58,478 nucleotides of DNA from a virus. A model generated the notes under the pieces. That model did no database searches, had not been told where the DNA came from, and was given only the letters and a program-made list of their open reading frames with translations. The stretch spans positions 1-58,478 of IMG/VR virus record IMGVR_UViG_3300021170_000022. The stretch is one strand, 5' to 3'. The position numbers and the translations under genes were made by a program. Below are positions 14,579 to 22,683 of the stretch, piece after piece; positions within the stretch are counted from its first letter, which is position 1; each line of letters begins with the position of its first letter.

Positions 14579-15013
14579 ATGAAATGCATCGAATTCCTAG
14601 TTTTGGCGTGCGTCTTCGCTAGCTTTGCCAACGCCCAAGACAGGCCACGGGTCTTTGTCGGTGAATCGGAAACATTTTTCGCCAGCTCTTTCGGAAGCGC
14701 TCTAGCCACGGGCAATAGCGCCAGCGCTGCGCACACCTCAGCAGCTGGAATTGAAAAGATGACCGTGCTCACAATGAAGGCGCTTAACGACAAATGCCCT
14801 GCAGTAACCGTGGTGAACCAACCGGATAAAGCCGATTATTTTCTAAGACTGGACCGCAACGGGTTCCTTATACGCTCAAGTGCAATCGCCGTCTTCAATC
14901 GAAGCGGCGAGATGGTTTTCGTCGCAGCAGGCGTCAACCTCGGTAAGGAAATTAAGCGGTTCTGTAGCGGCATTCCTTACCAAACCAAACCGGCAGCTTC
15001 CGTTAAGCCCTGA
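14579..15013 (+). CDS. Exported cargo protein of host-like type
   Basis: This 144-residue protein has a typical signal peptide (MKCIEFLVLACVFASFANAQ). The mature part contains LNDKCPAVTVVNQPDKADYF, AIAVFNRSGEMVFVAAGVNL and GKEIKRFC. I recall proteins of this pattern (CP-VtVtn--dkADY...avfnrdGd...slgnaVKd-C) from Acidobacteriota genomes. Its position on the strand opposite to all phage operons suggests a lysogenic-conversion gene picked up from a host. Confidence 0.65.
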   Translation: MKCIEFLVLACVFASFANAQDRPRVFVGESETFFASSFGSALATGNSASAAHTSAAGIEKMTVLTMKALNDKCPAVTVVNQPDKADYFLRLDRNGFLIRSSAIAVFNRSGEMVFVAAGVNLGKEIKRFCSGIPYQTKPAASVKP

Positions 15014-15079
15014 ATATGCACTTGCGTTTCAGCACGCGGATTTGATAAAGTTCAGGCCGTCAGACCGAGGAATGACGAC

Positions 15080-15424
15080 ATGAATTCAGTACGCATTTGG
15101 CTTTTGCGGTTGGCGGCTATAGCAGCGATCCTCTTCGGAGTCGCATCTCTCTACGATTCCTATCAGGATTTTTCATGGGGACGCCTCGCGATCGCCGAAA
15201 CCGGAGGCCTCTCTTCCATTTCCACCACGATCGTGGGCGAGATCGCAACCCAATCCGAAATCAAGAACCGAGACGGCCGAGCCGCCCAAAACGCCGGCCT
15301 GCTTCTAATCGGCGTCGGCCTGCTTCTTGAGGCGATAGCTGCAGCCTTAAAAAAGCTAACAATCAACCAGAGCCCGGAAGCCGTCGGCCTCGCAGCCGAA
15401 TGGCGCGCCGCAGGAACGCCTTAA
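15080..15424 (+). CDS. Membrane protein with two transmembrane helices
   Basis: The 114-residue product has a first helix at about 5-26 (IWLLRLAAIAAILFGVASLY) and a second at about 70-90 (NAGLLLIGVGLLLEAIAAAL). A periplasmic or cytosolic loop of about 45 residues lies between them. No family is recognised. It follows the exported cargo gene by 66 bases and is probably co-expressed with it. Its stop codon overlaps the stop of the converging gene at 15421, so no terminator fits between the two operons. Confidence 0.65.
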   Translation: MNSVRIWLLRLAAIAAILFGVASLYDSYQDFSWGRLAIAETGGLSSISTTIVGEIATQSEIKNRDGRAAQNAGLLLIGVGLLLEAIAAALKKLTINQSPEAVGLAAEWRAAGTP

Positions 15425-16926
15425 TGGAAAATTGGAAATCCGTAGGACGGAGCCGCAGCAGCTGCGCTTTGAACGGCCCCAATATCCAGGCCGCCCGTTG
15501 TAGTCCCTGCCGGAAAAGCTCCAGGCCAACAGGCTCCTCGAGCTGCCGCGCCACCACCGGCTGTATTGTTCAGCGAGTAATCGCCGCCGCCGCTGTTAGT
15601 GAATGGTCCCGCGCTTAAGGTGACATCGCCATTACCCGCCGCTAAATTATTGATGTTTCCGCTGCCATTTGACCCATACGCGTTCGTCCTGTTGAGCATG
15701 ATCGCACCCGGACTAGAAGGAGCATTCACGCCCCATCCTGTATTTCCATAAACGAGGTTGCAATCCATCGATAAGGACGCTGCACCCAAGAGGGAAGTCG
15801 CAATCGTCACTCCGTCGCTTGAATTGTTGGCGATCGTGTTGTTGTGGAGATCTAACTGGGGGCCCGCCGTGGCTGCAGCCAACCCATGCGTTGCGTTTAT
15901 GCCGTGCACATTGGAAACGATGACATTTCCGATGAATTGTGCGTACCATCCGCCCACGGCAGAGTGCGCCCCAAAGGTAAATCCATCGCCGCCGCAGCCG
16001 TGAATATAGTTATTTTTGAAAATGCCGCCTTCCGTATTGATAATACAGTGGCTCACGGAACCAGTCAGCTCGGAGCTGCGAATAGCTAAGTACTGCATCG
16101 GAAAATCAACCTGATCTTCCCCGTTGACCAGCACGTTACATCCAGAAAGTTTGGAATTCGCAATTGTGAGCCCTACCCAAGTATTCGTGGCGTGAAAGCA
16201 GTCTCCCTTGGTCGCTGCCGTGCTGTTGACGGTAATATTGCAGAACATGGTGTAATTGGACGCGTTCGGCCCATTGTTGAAAATGTTCACCGAGTTCGTG
16301 GAACTCGTGATCAACGGCCTGGTATCGCTCTGCGCTTCGCAGTTCGATATCGTGTGATGGCTTGTCTGGTAGCCGATGAGCGCGTAATTTTGCAGCGTAG
16401 TATTGCCAAGGCTACTCGTTATGGTATACGTGCCAGCCTTGAGATGCCCTATGTTGCCATTCACTGCGCTCGAATAAAACTTTGATATTGTCAACAGCGG
16501 TCCGCCGATCACGCCCACGCAGACATTGCCGCTCGACCCCATCGCGCGATCAAAGGTGCCGGTCCCGGACGCCTGACTGTTTAACTCATAAAGACCAGTT
16601 GAGCAGCCGGATCCGCTCGCAATCAAAATGCAGTTGCCTGGACCGTGAGTAGTGCTCGTGAACGCCGGCGACCCGGTTCCCGTCGTGCCGGTTCCCGTCA
16701 GCGTAATGGTAATCGCCGTTCCCGCCCCCTGACTCTCATCGGTGCCCGGGTTTGCCACAGATGGATCAAAACATCCGGCATTCGTGTCCGCCCCACCGGT
16801 TTGAATATCGAAGTTGGCCGTCGACGCGATCGCCAGCGGAAATCCCAACCTAAACGAGCTGGCCTCAACAACCTGACAGAGCAGGATGAGCCAGATCCCG
16901 AGAAGCGCTTTGAAGTGGTTTTTCAT
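15421..16926 (-). CDS. Exported right-handed beta-helix protein
   Basis: This 501-residue protein has an N-terminal signal (MKNHFKALLGIWLILLCQVV, then EASS). A long region of parallel-beta-helix repeats follows from about 185 on, rich in N-x-I/V and G-N-x-I steps (IFNNGPNASNYTMFCNITVN, ANSKLSGCNVLV, FKNNYIHGCGGDGFTF, IGNVIVSNVHGI, LHNNTIANNSSDGVTI). Such helices are typical of polysaccharide-binding or -cleaving tailspikes. It is the last gene of the late operon. A signal peptide on a tailspike-like protein is unusual; it may act on the cell surface. Confidence 0.75.
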   Translation of the reverse strand: MKNHFKALLGIWLILLCQVVEASSFRLGFPLAIASTANFDIQTGGADTNAGCFDPSVANPGTDESQGAGTAITITLTGTGTTGTGSPAFTSTTHGPGNCILIASGSGCSTGLYELNSQASGTGTFDRAMGSSGNVCVGVIGGPLLTISKFYSSAVNGNIGHLKAGTYTITSSLGNTTLQNYALIGYQTSHHTISNCEAQSDTRPLITSSTNSVNIFNNGPNASNYTMFCNITVNSTAATKGDCFHATNTWVGLTIANSKLSGCNVLVNGEDQVDFPMQYLAIRSSELTGSVSHCIINTEGGIFKNNYIHGCGGDGFTFGAHSAVGGWYAQFIGNVIVSNVHGINATHGLAAATAGPQLDLHNNTIANNSSDGVTIATSLLGAASLSMDCNLVYGNTGWGVNAPSSPGAIMLNRTNAYGSNGSGNINNLAAGNGDVTLSAGPFTNSGGGDYSLNNTAGGGAAARGACWPGAFPAGTTTGGLDIGAVQSAAAAAPSYGFPIFH

Positions 16927-16933
16927 GGGTTCC

Positions 16934-18370
16934 TCAATTCGTATTCACCTGCAGATATACATTTGTCCAAGTCGCGGTCGAAGGGCTGGTCATCTGAAAA
17001 CAAAATTCCGAACCAGCGGTGACGGTCGTCACCCAACTAGTAAGATTTGCGAACGTTGCATTTGTCGCGGACGAAATCGATGGCGCCGTCCCTCCGCCAG
17101 TCACATCCGCGTATCCTGCAAAACCAGCCGTACCTGTGTAGGACGCGAACGCCACACTATGCACGGCGAAGGTCGCCGAACCCGAAACGTCAGTGTCCAC
17201 GTACCATCCGGCGATCGTGCCGGCGAAGCGCACCAGCGTGCAGTAGGTCTTCGTGCCAGATAGTGCCGCACCGCCACCATCGAAGTGCATCCCAATCTCG
17301 CGGATGTTTCCGTTCGCCGTGCCGGTCGGAGTACAGGACCCTCCCAGAGGGCAGCTCACACCGTTGATCGTGATTGACGTGTTGAACAAGCCGCTGGCAA
17401 AGTAATTTGTCCCATCTGACACAACATAAGCCCACGTGGGCGCCGTAGTAGACCCAGCCGCAAGGGTGAGACTTGTTGTGCCGCCGTTGATATTTTGTCC
17501 GTTGCGAGCAATCGTGACCACGCCCGATCCATAGTTGATGACAGTAATGCATTGGCCGCCTGCAGGCTGTGGACCACCAGAGGCGACCAGCGTGATGGTG
17601 AATGTGCCGGATGCTACGGGAATAGTCTTGCAGCTAGAGAAATCCGCGGCTACAGCCTGGTACGTCGACGTCTGCGCGTTCGCGTTGAACAGCACTACCG
17701 CGCCGGTGCTGGTATTGACCGACGTGACCTTGCTCGTCAGCGCGACAGCGCCGGTCTGGGCAGCACCGCCATCGATCGCTACGCTCGCGACGCCGATGAC
17801 GCTGGCTTCATAATTCGTGCCGTCTGAAACTATATAAGCCTCCGTAGGGGCCGTCGCCGAACCGGCCTGCAGAGAAAGACTCGTTGTGCCGCCGTTAATA
17901 TTCTGTCCGGACCGCGTGATGGTCACGGTACCCGATCCGTAATTGATGACCGTGATGCACTGCCCCGCCGGTGGCTGCGATCCGGAAGCGACGAGTGTGA
18001 TCGTGAAAGTTCCAGAAGCGATCGGAATAGTTTTGCAGCTAGCAAAGTCTGCGGCGAGAACCTGATAGGTCCCCGTCTGTGGATTGGTCGCAAACAGCGC
18101 CACCGCGCCCGTATTCGTGTTCACGCTCGATACGGCTCCGGCAGCTGTGATCCAATCGGCCGCCACCGTGCATCCGCTCGGGTTGTTGCACGCGTAAATG
18201 GCGCCGCCCGCAGTCTGGCACTGCTGGCGATATGCCCCTGTCGTGTTCCCCGGCGTTCCCGCGCAAGCGATCACCGAAGTACCCCCGCTCGATGACGGAG
18301 TCAGCGCCTGCCCAGCAGCCATCACCGCAAAAAACGCCGCAATCAATACTACACTCACACGCTTCATCAT
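16934..18370 (-). CDS. Exported fibre-like protein with an internal duplication
   Basis: The 478-residue product begins with a signal peptide (MMKRVSVVLIAAFFAVMAAG). Residues about 81-190 and 215-325 are two copies of one domain (S-V-N-T-x-T-G-A-V at the start, then SCKTIP-ASGTFTITLVASG, ITVINYGSG and NGQNINGGTTSL). The C-terminal part (IREIGMHFDGGGAALSGTKT onward) resembles phage collar/fibre tip sequences. Glycine, Thr and Ser dominate. It is probably a receptor-interacting or surface-display protein. It lies 8 bp from the beta-helix gene and is probably co-translated with it. Confidence 0.75.
   Translation of the reverse strand: MMKRVSVVLIAAFFAVMAAGQALTPSSSGGTSVIACAGTPGNTTGAYRQQCQTAGGAIYACNNPSGCTVAADWITAAGAVSSVNTNTGAVALFATNPQTGTYQVLAADFASCKTIPIASGTFTITLVASGSQPPAGQCITVINYGSGTVTITRSGQNINGGTTSLSLQAGSATAPTEAYIVSDGTNYEASVIGVASVAIDGGAAQTGAVALTSKVTSVNTSTGAVVLFNANAQTSTYQAVAADFSSCKTIPVASGTFTITLVASGGPQPAGGQCITVINYGSGVVTIARNGQNINGGTTSLTLAAGSTTAPTWAYVVSDGTNYFASGLFNTSITINGVSCPLGGSCTPTGTANGNIREIGMHFDGGGAALSGTKTYCTLVRFAGTIAGWYVDTDVSGSATFAVHSVAFASYTGTAGFAGYADVTGGGTAPSISSATNATFANLTSWVTTVTAGSEFCFQMTSPSTATWTNVYLQVNTN
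17396..18130. repeat. Direct duplication of a ~330-bp coding unit
   Basis: The DNA at 17800-18130 and 17396-17728 encodes the two copies of the fibre domain. The copies remain alike at DNA level, including the blocks around the NINGGTTSL and ITVINYGSG codons. About 70 bp of linker separate them. Duplicated fibre domains expand and shrink by recombination in many phages. Confidence 0.75.
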
Positions 18371-18399
18371 TCTCAGCCTCCCCTTCTGCCCTGAGAACA

Positions 18400-18414
18400 G
18401 TCTCCGCCGGAGAC
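18400..18414. repeat. Dispersed palindrome GTCTCCGNCGGAGAC, copy 1
   Basis: This copy lies between genes, 30 bases before the start of the exported fibre gene. The arms extend to CAGTCTCCG/CGGAGACTG, a 9-bp stem with one central base. It is one of six exact copies in the window, all in the late region. It could act in DNA as a protein site or in RNA as a hairpin. Confidence 0.85.
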
Positions 18415-18424
18415 TGCTCGCGAT

Positions 18425-18997
18425 CTACTTCGCACCGCCCTGAGGGTCGCGCACCGGCGCGACATGCTTCTCTTCCATCACCGTGACCACCTTTTCCACC
18501 TTCATGTCCGGAGAAGAATCCGGCGTCTTGATGATCTCGGTTTCCTTACTCACAGACAGTTTTGTTTCATTGCTCTCTCCGAACTCGCGCTGGATCTCTT
18601 CTGGCGTAGCCGCCCGAACCTTGGCCCGCGCCAGCGCGCTGACGATGACCGCCGGAATCGGCAAACCAGCCGTGGCGCAGTTCTCGATGATCGACATTGC
18701 CTCATAGACGATAAACGCCAGCGCTGCAATCGATTCGAACTCGAACGGCAGACTCAGAGGTTGCTCTACAATGTGCAATAACCCAAGCAGGGGAAACACC
18801 GCTAGTTTTTTAAACAGGCCGCGTACCATAACGCTGCTGTTCACCGACTTGACCACAACGGCCGCGATGATCCCGCTGACCACATCCAACCCCATGAGCA
18901 TCAGCAGAATCTGGATGGTGTGCGGGATTCTAATCCAAACACCGGTCACGGCTATACTCGCGATCATTATCCATTTAGCAGCGCTGGATGAATTCAT
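18425..18997 (-). CDS. Holin-like membrane protein
   Basis: The 190-residue product has an N-terminal hydrophobic half with three or four short helices (WIMIASIAVTGVWI, TIQILLMLMGLDVVSGIIAA, KKLAVFPLLGLLHIV, ESIAALAFIVYEAMSII). The layout of MGLDVVSGIIAA and GLFKKLAVF resembles the Phage_holin_4 family. The C-terminal half is long, charged and cytosolic. Holins open the inner membrane at the end of infection. An AGAGAGGGG stretch precedes the ATG. Its place next to the lytic enzymes fits. Confidence 0.8.
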   Translation of the reverse strand: MNSSSAAKWIMIASIAVTGVWIRIPHTIQILLMLMGLDVVSGIIAAVVVKSVNSSVMVRGLFKKLAVFPLLGLLHIVEQPLSLPFEFESIAALAFIVYEAMSIIENCATAGLPIPAVIVSALARAKVRAATPEEIQREFGESNETKLSVSKETEIIKTPDSSPDMKVEKVVTVMEEKHVAPVRDPQGGAK

Positions 18998-19034
18998 TCG
19001 TCGAGCGTCCCCTCTCTGATGTTGGTCAATACTT

Positions 19035-19075
19035 CGGGCAGCTTCCGGCGCGTTTAGGCGAGAGGAAGCCGCCCG
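19035..19075. terminator. Intergenic hairpin before the holin gene
   Basis: CGGGCAGCTTCC (19035-19046) pairs with GGAAGCCGCCCG (19064-19075), 11 of 12 positions, with a 17-base loop. It sits in the 105-bp gap between the gene ending at 19103 and the holin start at 18997. No long T tract follows on either strand, so it may only slow transcription or process the messenger. Confidence 0.35.
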
Positions 19076-19102
19076 ATTGTTTCAATTGCGGCCAAAATAC
19101 TT

Positions 19103-19981
19103 TCAGGACCTCGCTGGAGGCTTGAGCCCCAAACCGGCCAGCATGCCGTACACCGCGTGCAGCATGGTGCGATCGTCGCTATTGAATCCATCGCCGGTCG
19201 CGGGCTGCGCCGGATTCACCATGTCCGTCCTCTGGATCGCCAGCGCCAGGCTGATAGTCGCGACCTTCTCGTTCGGCAGCAGCTCACGAACCGGCGGCGC
19301 GATCTCCGCCCCAGGCTGTGGAGCGCCCGTGTCGATCCCATCCGGCGGATCCGCCGCAAACACCAGCATCGGAACGGAACCGCTCAGATCCCAGCTGAAT
19401 GGATGGCCGATGCCCTTCGCATACTTGGCCTCCAGCAGTTCGCCCACTTCCTGCGCCTGGCCTTTGAACAGGACGCACCAACGGCGCCGCAGCTCGTAAG
19501 GCGGATAGGTAGTCCCGAAGACCGGGTTCCCAAATTCCGAATCGAACACAGCCGAGGCATCTAGCCCAAGCTCTTTGGCTATCTCAAAAGCCTGGTCCTG
19601 CGTGCTGAGGGCATTTTCGTTGAGCGGTTCGCGCGCGGTTCCGATCGTGGCGTCCGTCTTCGCGATCACGTAGACGGGATAGGGAACTAGCCCGGGCAGA
19701 TTGACCGAAGCCGCCAGCTTCGCGCTGATGGTCTTCTTGGTGATCGCGCCGCTCTGTGCATCGATCACGCCGTAGGTGTATGTCGCACCCGGCACGGTCG
19801 GATCCACCGTCGAATCGAACCACCGCTTCTCCGGCTGCGTCGCATCCCAGTTGGGAGCGTCCACACCAAACGCCGCCTTATACGAATCGCGATCGAACAA
19901 TTTAATGCGCAGCAGCGCGCTGAATGGATAAATGAGCTGATTCGGCTGGGCCGGATCAACAGGAATACTCACAGGGGTCAT
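19103..19981 (-). CDS. Hypothetical 292-residue protein
   Basis: I use ATG 19981, preceded by AAAGGAG; it overlaps the stop of the zinc-binding gene. The sequence has no signal peptide and no motif I recognise. It has a globular look (LIYPFSALLRIKLFDRDSYK, ELRRRWCVLFKGQAQEVGEL) and a Pro-rich segment (DTGAPQPGAEIAPPVREL). It lies in the exit/receptor part of the late operon and could be a tail-associated or lysis-associated protein. Position is the only clue. Confidence 0.65.
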   Translation of the reverse strand: MTPVSIPVDPAQPNQLIYPFSALLRIKLFDRDSYKAAFGVDAPNWDATQPEKRWFDSTVDPTVPGATYTYGVIDAQSGAITKKTISAKLAASVNLPGLVPYPVYVIAKTDATIGTAREPLNENALSTQDQAFEIAKELGLDASAVFDSEFGNPVFGTTYPPYELRRRWCVLFKGQAQEVGELLEAKYAKGIGHPFSWDLSGSVPMLVFAADPPDGIDTGAPQPGAEIAPPVRELLPNEKVATISLALAIQRTDMVNPAQPATGDGFNSDDRTMLHAVYGMLAGLGLKPPARS

Positions 19982-20166
19982 AGTCTTTCTCCTTTTGAAT
20001 TCTTGGCGCACACCGGACAGGTCCAATCTCCGCGCGAACCTCGCTCGGCGTGCAGGCTGCAAATGTTGTGGGGCGGATTCGCCGTGCAATCCGCCGGAAA
20101 GTTCGCTTCGTTCCCGGAATCCGGAATTTCTTCGACACGCCCGTCGACGTCGCAGGTGATCGTCAT
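19978..20166 (-). CDS. Small cysteine-rich putative zinc-binding protein
   Basis: This 62-residue protein is linked by ATGA overlaps on both sides. Cysteines and a His are spaced as in zinc ribbons: ITCDVDG, PADCTANPPHNICSLHAERG and DWTCPVCAKN. The N-terminus is acidic. No signal is evident. It could be a structural zinc protein; the function is unknown. Confidence 0.55.
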   Translation of the reverse strand: MTITCDVDGRVEEIPDSGNEANFPADCTANPPHNICSLHAERGSRGDWTCPVCAKNSKGERL

Positions 20167-20816
20167 GGAAGAACCGCTTTCACCGATTTGAATCCGATGA
20201 TCAGTTCTCCAAAGAAACCGTGTTCTTCACATGAATTCGGAGCTAGCTTCATGGTTATCGCCGGATCCAACAATGTCTTCATAACCGCGGCCGCGGTCTG
20301 CTGCCGTTGAGCCTGCGCGGCATTGAGTGGAACCTGGACCGCCTGTAGCACGCCAGTTGTGGCTGCGCTGCCGGCAGCGATCTCGGCCGGGACTTTAACC
20401 TTTGCGGCCGTCGTGAGCGCTGCGTTAGCGCCAGCCGCCACGCTCAGCGCGATGAGTCCGACTTTTATACCGGAGACTGCCAGAGACGTTCTGCTCCGCG
20501 ATTCGGCGCGGGCTGCGGTCGGCTGGGAGTTGGCGAAATCTACGACGTTGATCTTCGCGACGTCGCCGGCTAATTGCTTGACGACTCCCTGCGATCGCTC
20601 GATCGGAGCCGACGTATAATTGCAGGTTTCCGAGCTGTATTCGGCAATCTTCACCAGCCGGCCGCCAAAAACCGCAAGGAATGACTGTAGCGGCTGAAGA
20701 GAAAACTGGACCGTTACCGTCGGCTTCTCCGTCACGATCGCTTGACCGCGCGCTCCATCGCGGCGGCGCCAGGCGAACAACAGCACAAAGATCAGAAATG
20801 CAATCCGACGGTTCAC
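20163..20816 (-). CDS. Membrane-anchored protein of the exit cluster
   Basis: The start at GTG 20816 overlaps the upstream stop as GTGA. The 217-residue product opens with a membrane anchor or signal (NRRIAFLIFVLLFAWRRR). A second hydrophobic stretch lies around 115-145 (VSGIKVGLIALSVAAGANAA). Between them is a soluble domain (TVTVQFSLQPLQSFLAVFGG). The topology suggests an inner-membrane protein with one domain outside. A spanin-like role was considered but nothing in the sequence proves it. Confidence 0.55.
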   Translation of the reverse strand: MNRRIAFLIFVLLFAWRRRDGARGQAIVTEKPTVTVQFSLQPLQSFLAVFGGRLVKIAEYSSETCNYTSAPIERSQGVVKQLAGDVAKINVVDFANSQPTAARAESRSRTSLAVSGIKVGLIALSVAAGANAALTTAAKVKVPAEIAAGSAATTGVLQAVQVPLNAAQAQRQQTAAAVMKTLLDPAITMKLAPNSCEEHGFFGELIIGFKSVKAVLP

Positions 20817-21289
20817 TTCGCCGTGTCCCCGAACCGCTTCTTCCACTCCTTCAGCCAGTCGCCCGTCAGAATCTTCTGATCTTCCTCGAGCGTGATCTTG
20901 CCCGCACACAGATCCCGATGCAGCGCCGTTTCCACCGCGTCTTTCTGACGCGCCCCAGGCTTCGGCTCGTAGTACTCCGGCCACAGATTCTCGATCTCAT
21001 TCGAGCCGCCGTTTTCCAGGCTGATCAGGTGATCGATCTCCACCTGGTGCAGTTCGGTCTGCGGAAGCCCGTACCGCCGCATGACTTCTTTCTTCATGCT
21101 CTCGGGAACGTTCCGCACTGTCGCTGTATAGCCCACTACGCACACAGTCTTGTGAATCGTCGCTTGCGTGACGTGCGGATCTTTCGCTCCAGGCGTCAAT
21201 TTCTTATCTGGATAGAGCGATCGTTTTTCGTCGCCCGAAGAAGCGATCGCAGCCAGGCAAAAACCGAACACTATCAGTTTCGTTTTCAT
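20813..21289 (-). CDS. Exported HNH-motif protein
   Basis: This 158-residue protein begins with a signal peptide (MKTKLIVFGFCLAAIASSGD). It contains VEIDHLISLENGGSNEIENL followed by WPE at about 84-105, a clear His-Asn (HNH, beta-beta-alpha-metal) core with His87 as the general base. From memory, small secreted HNH-like proteins of this kind occur in many bacteria and phages. If active it would cut DNA outside the cytoplasm, for example host DNA released at lysis. ATGA overlap links it to the patatin gene. Confidence 0.75.
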   Translation of the reverse strand: MKTKLIVFGFCLAAIASSGDEKRSLYPDKKLTPGAKDPHVTQATIHKTVCVVGYTATVRNVPESMKKEVMRRYGLPQTELHQVEIDHLISLENGGSNEIENLWPEYYEPKPGARQKDAVETALHRDLCAGKITLEEDQKILTGDWLKEWKKRFGDTAK

Positions 21290-22161
21290 TTGCTTCCTCC
21301 TTGAAGCGCAGCTACTAGCCCCTTCGCTGTTGCCTGACTCGCTAGAGCCTCCGCGAATAACCCGAGCGCCGCGAGATTCTTCGCCGACGCATCGTCCATT
21401 TCGGGATTAACATCGTCGGGCAGCTCGCCCGTGATCCGCAGATAATTCGATTGCCCGAGGCAGACGCTCGCCATGTAGTCGACATCCGCCGCCGGCGCAT
21501 TAAACAGCGTTCCCACAATCGGCTTCGCCCACTGCATCAGCCCGCCGTTCGCCGGATATTTATCGTGGCCGCCCTTAAAGCCGGTGCCGATGCTGAGCAT
21601 GAATAGTTCTTCGCGCGGCCAGAGACAGCGAGCTTCCGCGTAAGCATTCATCGCCGGATCGTTCGCAAATAATCCGCCGTCGACGTAACGCCCTTGCGCA
21701 GCCGGAAAGTAAGTGGGAGCGGCCGACGTCGCCCTCGCAACTTCCCTTACCAGCCACGAGTTCGGCTTCGTCCATGATTTGAGATGAAAGGGAGCGGCCG
21801 CCTGGATGTCATAGGTCGGAATCAGCAGGTTCGTTTTCGACCATCCGAACGGGATCGCCCCGAAGACATCGCCGAGCACCCGTTCAATACCATGCGCCGA
21901 ATACTTCGCCATGAACGCGAAAGGCCTGTACCACGGCCGGCTGAAGATCTCGGCGCCGCGAGTCTTGTACATCTCCCACAGCCGCCATGCCTCGATACCG
22001 GATCCAAGCCCGCATGCGATGATGCCGCCCGTGGACGTGCCTGCGATCAGGTCGAACATCTCCATGCAGCGCCGGCCCGTCGACTGCTCTAGCCGCGCCA
22101 GAATCACCGCGGGGATCACTCCACGAATGCCGCCGCCATCGATGGAAAGAATCCGTTTCAT
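21286..22161 (-). CDS. Patatin-like phospholipase
   Basis: The 291-residue product shows the full patatin signature. The oxyanion loop is DGGGIRG at 8-14, the nucleophile elbow is GTSTGG with Ser43, and the catalytic Asp is in VDGGLFANDPA (Asp161). Relatives hydrolyse acyl chains of membrane phospholipids. No signal peptide is present, so it acts from the cytosol or through the holin lesion. It sits between an L,D-transpeptidase-like gene and an exported HNH gene with 4-bp overlaps. A role in membrane disruption at lysis is likely; an abortive-defence effector role (CapV-like) is less likely without a partner cyclase. Confidence 0.9.
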   Translation of the reverse strand: MKRILSIDGGGIRGVIPAVILARLEQSTGRRCMEMFDLIAGTSTGGIIACGLGSGIEAWRLWEMYKTRGAEIFSRPWYRPFAFMAKYSAHGIERVLGDVFGAIPFGWSKTNLLIPTYDIQAAAPFHLKSWTKPNSWLVREVARATSAAPTYFPAAQGRYVDGGLFANDPAMNAYAEARCLWPREELFMLSIGTGFKGGHDKYPANGGLMQWAKPIVGTLFNAPAADVDYMASVCLGQSNYLRITGELPDDVNPEMDDASAKNLAALGLFAEALASQATAKGLVAALQGGSK

Positions 22162-22646
22162 CCCGCCTCCGTGATATTCGCCAGAAACTCCGCTGGCTGA
22201 TTTTGGTCGTAGAACGCCAGAATCCGCGCGATGTCTTCGTCATGCGATCGCAGGCATCCATCCGTCGGCCGCAAGCCGCCCCAATACCCGAATGCCGAAT
22301 TCAGACCGCCGCCATGCCACTCGATTCCACGGCGGCACGCGGGCGGATCTTCCGCTACCACACAGGGCCCCGACTTAGGCACCAGCAGCAGCCGGCGGTT
22401 CGGGCCATAGCTGTGCTGATTAGGACTGGCAGGAATCACCACGCACACATACACGCCAAGCGGCGTGTCTCCAAACGGCTTCATCGGATCGCGCTCGGCG
22501 TTCTTATGCTCGAGAGCCATCGCGTTGTCCGCTTTTCCAAGCACCGGGCAGTCCCCCAGCAATTGCTGGCCTGAACCATCGATAAGAGAGAACCGCCCTA
22601 ATTTCGTGCGGTCCGCGGGCAGAAGTACATTAAGCGTGAGATTCAT
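22158..22646 (-). CDS. L,D-transpeptidase-like (YkuD/DUF2778-type) cell-wall protein
   Basis: The 162-residue product contains IEWHGGG at about 108-114 and RPTDGCLRSHDEDI at about 126-139. This pairs a catalytic His with the S/T-x-G-C-[IL]-R nucleophile motif (Cys131) of the L,D-transpeptidase fold. The length suits a one-domain enzyme. No signal peptide is present, so it would reach the wall through the holin. A peptidoglycan-cleaving or -remodelling role in exit or entry is the best guess; it may replace a classical endolysin. Confidence 0.75.
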   Translation of the reverse strand: MNLTLNVLLPADRTKLGRFSLIDGSGQQLLGDCPVLGKADNAMALEHKNAERDPMKPFGDTPLGVYVCVVIPASPNQHSYGPNRRLLLVPKSGPCVVAEDPPACRRGIEWHGGGLNSAFGYWGGLRPTDGCLRSHDEDIARILAFYDQNQPAEFLANITEAG

Positions 22647-22683
22647 GGGAGAAATTGGAAATTCGAGCAGAACTTACTAACTT

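Noticed and set aside
21286-22161. CBASS-type defence operon (patatin effector)
   Set aside because: No CD-NTase or accessory cap gene is present; neighbours are exit-type genes.
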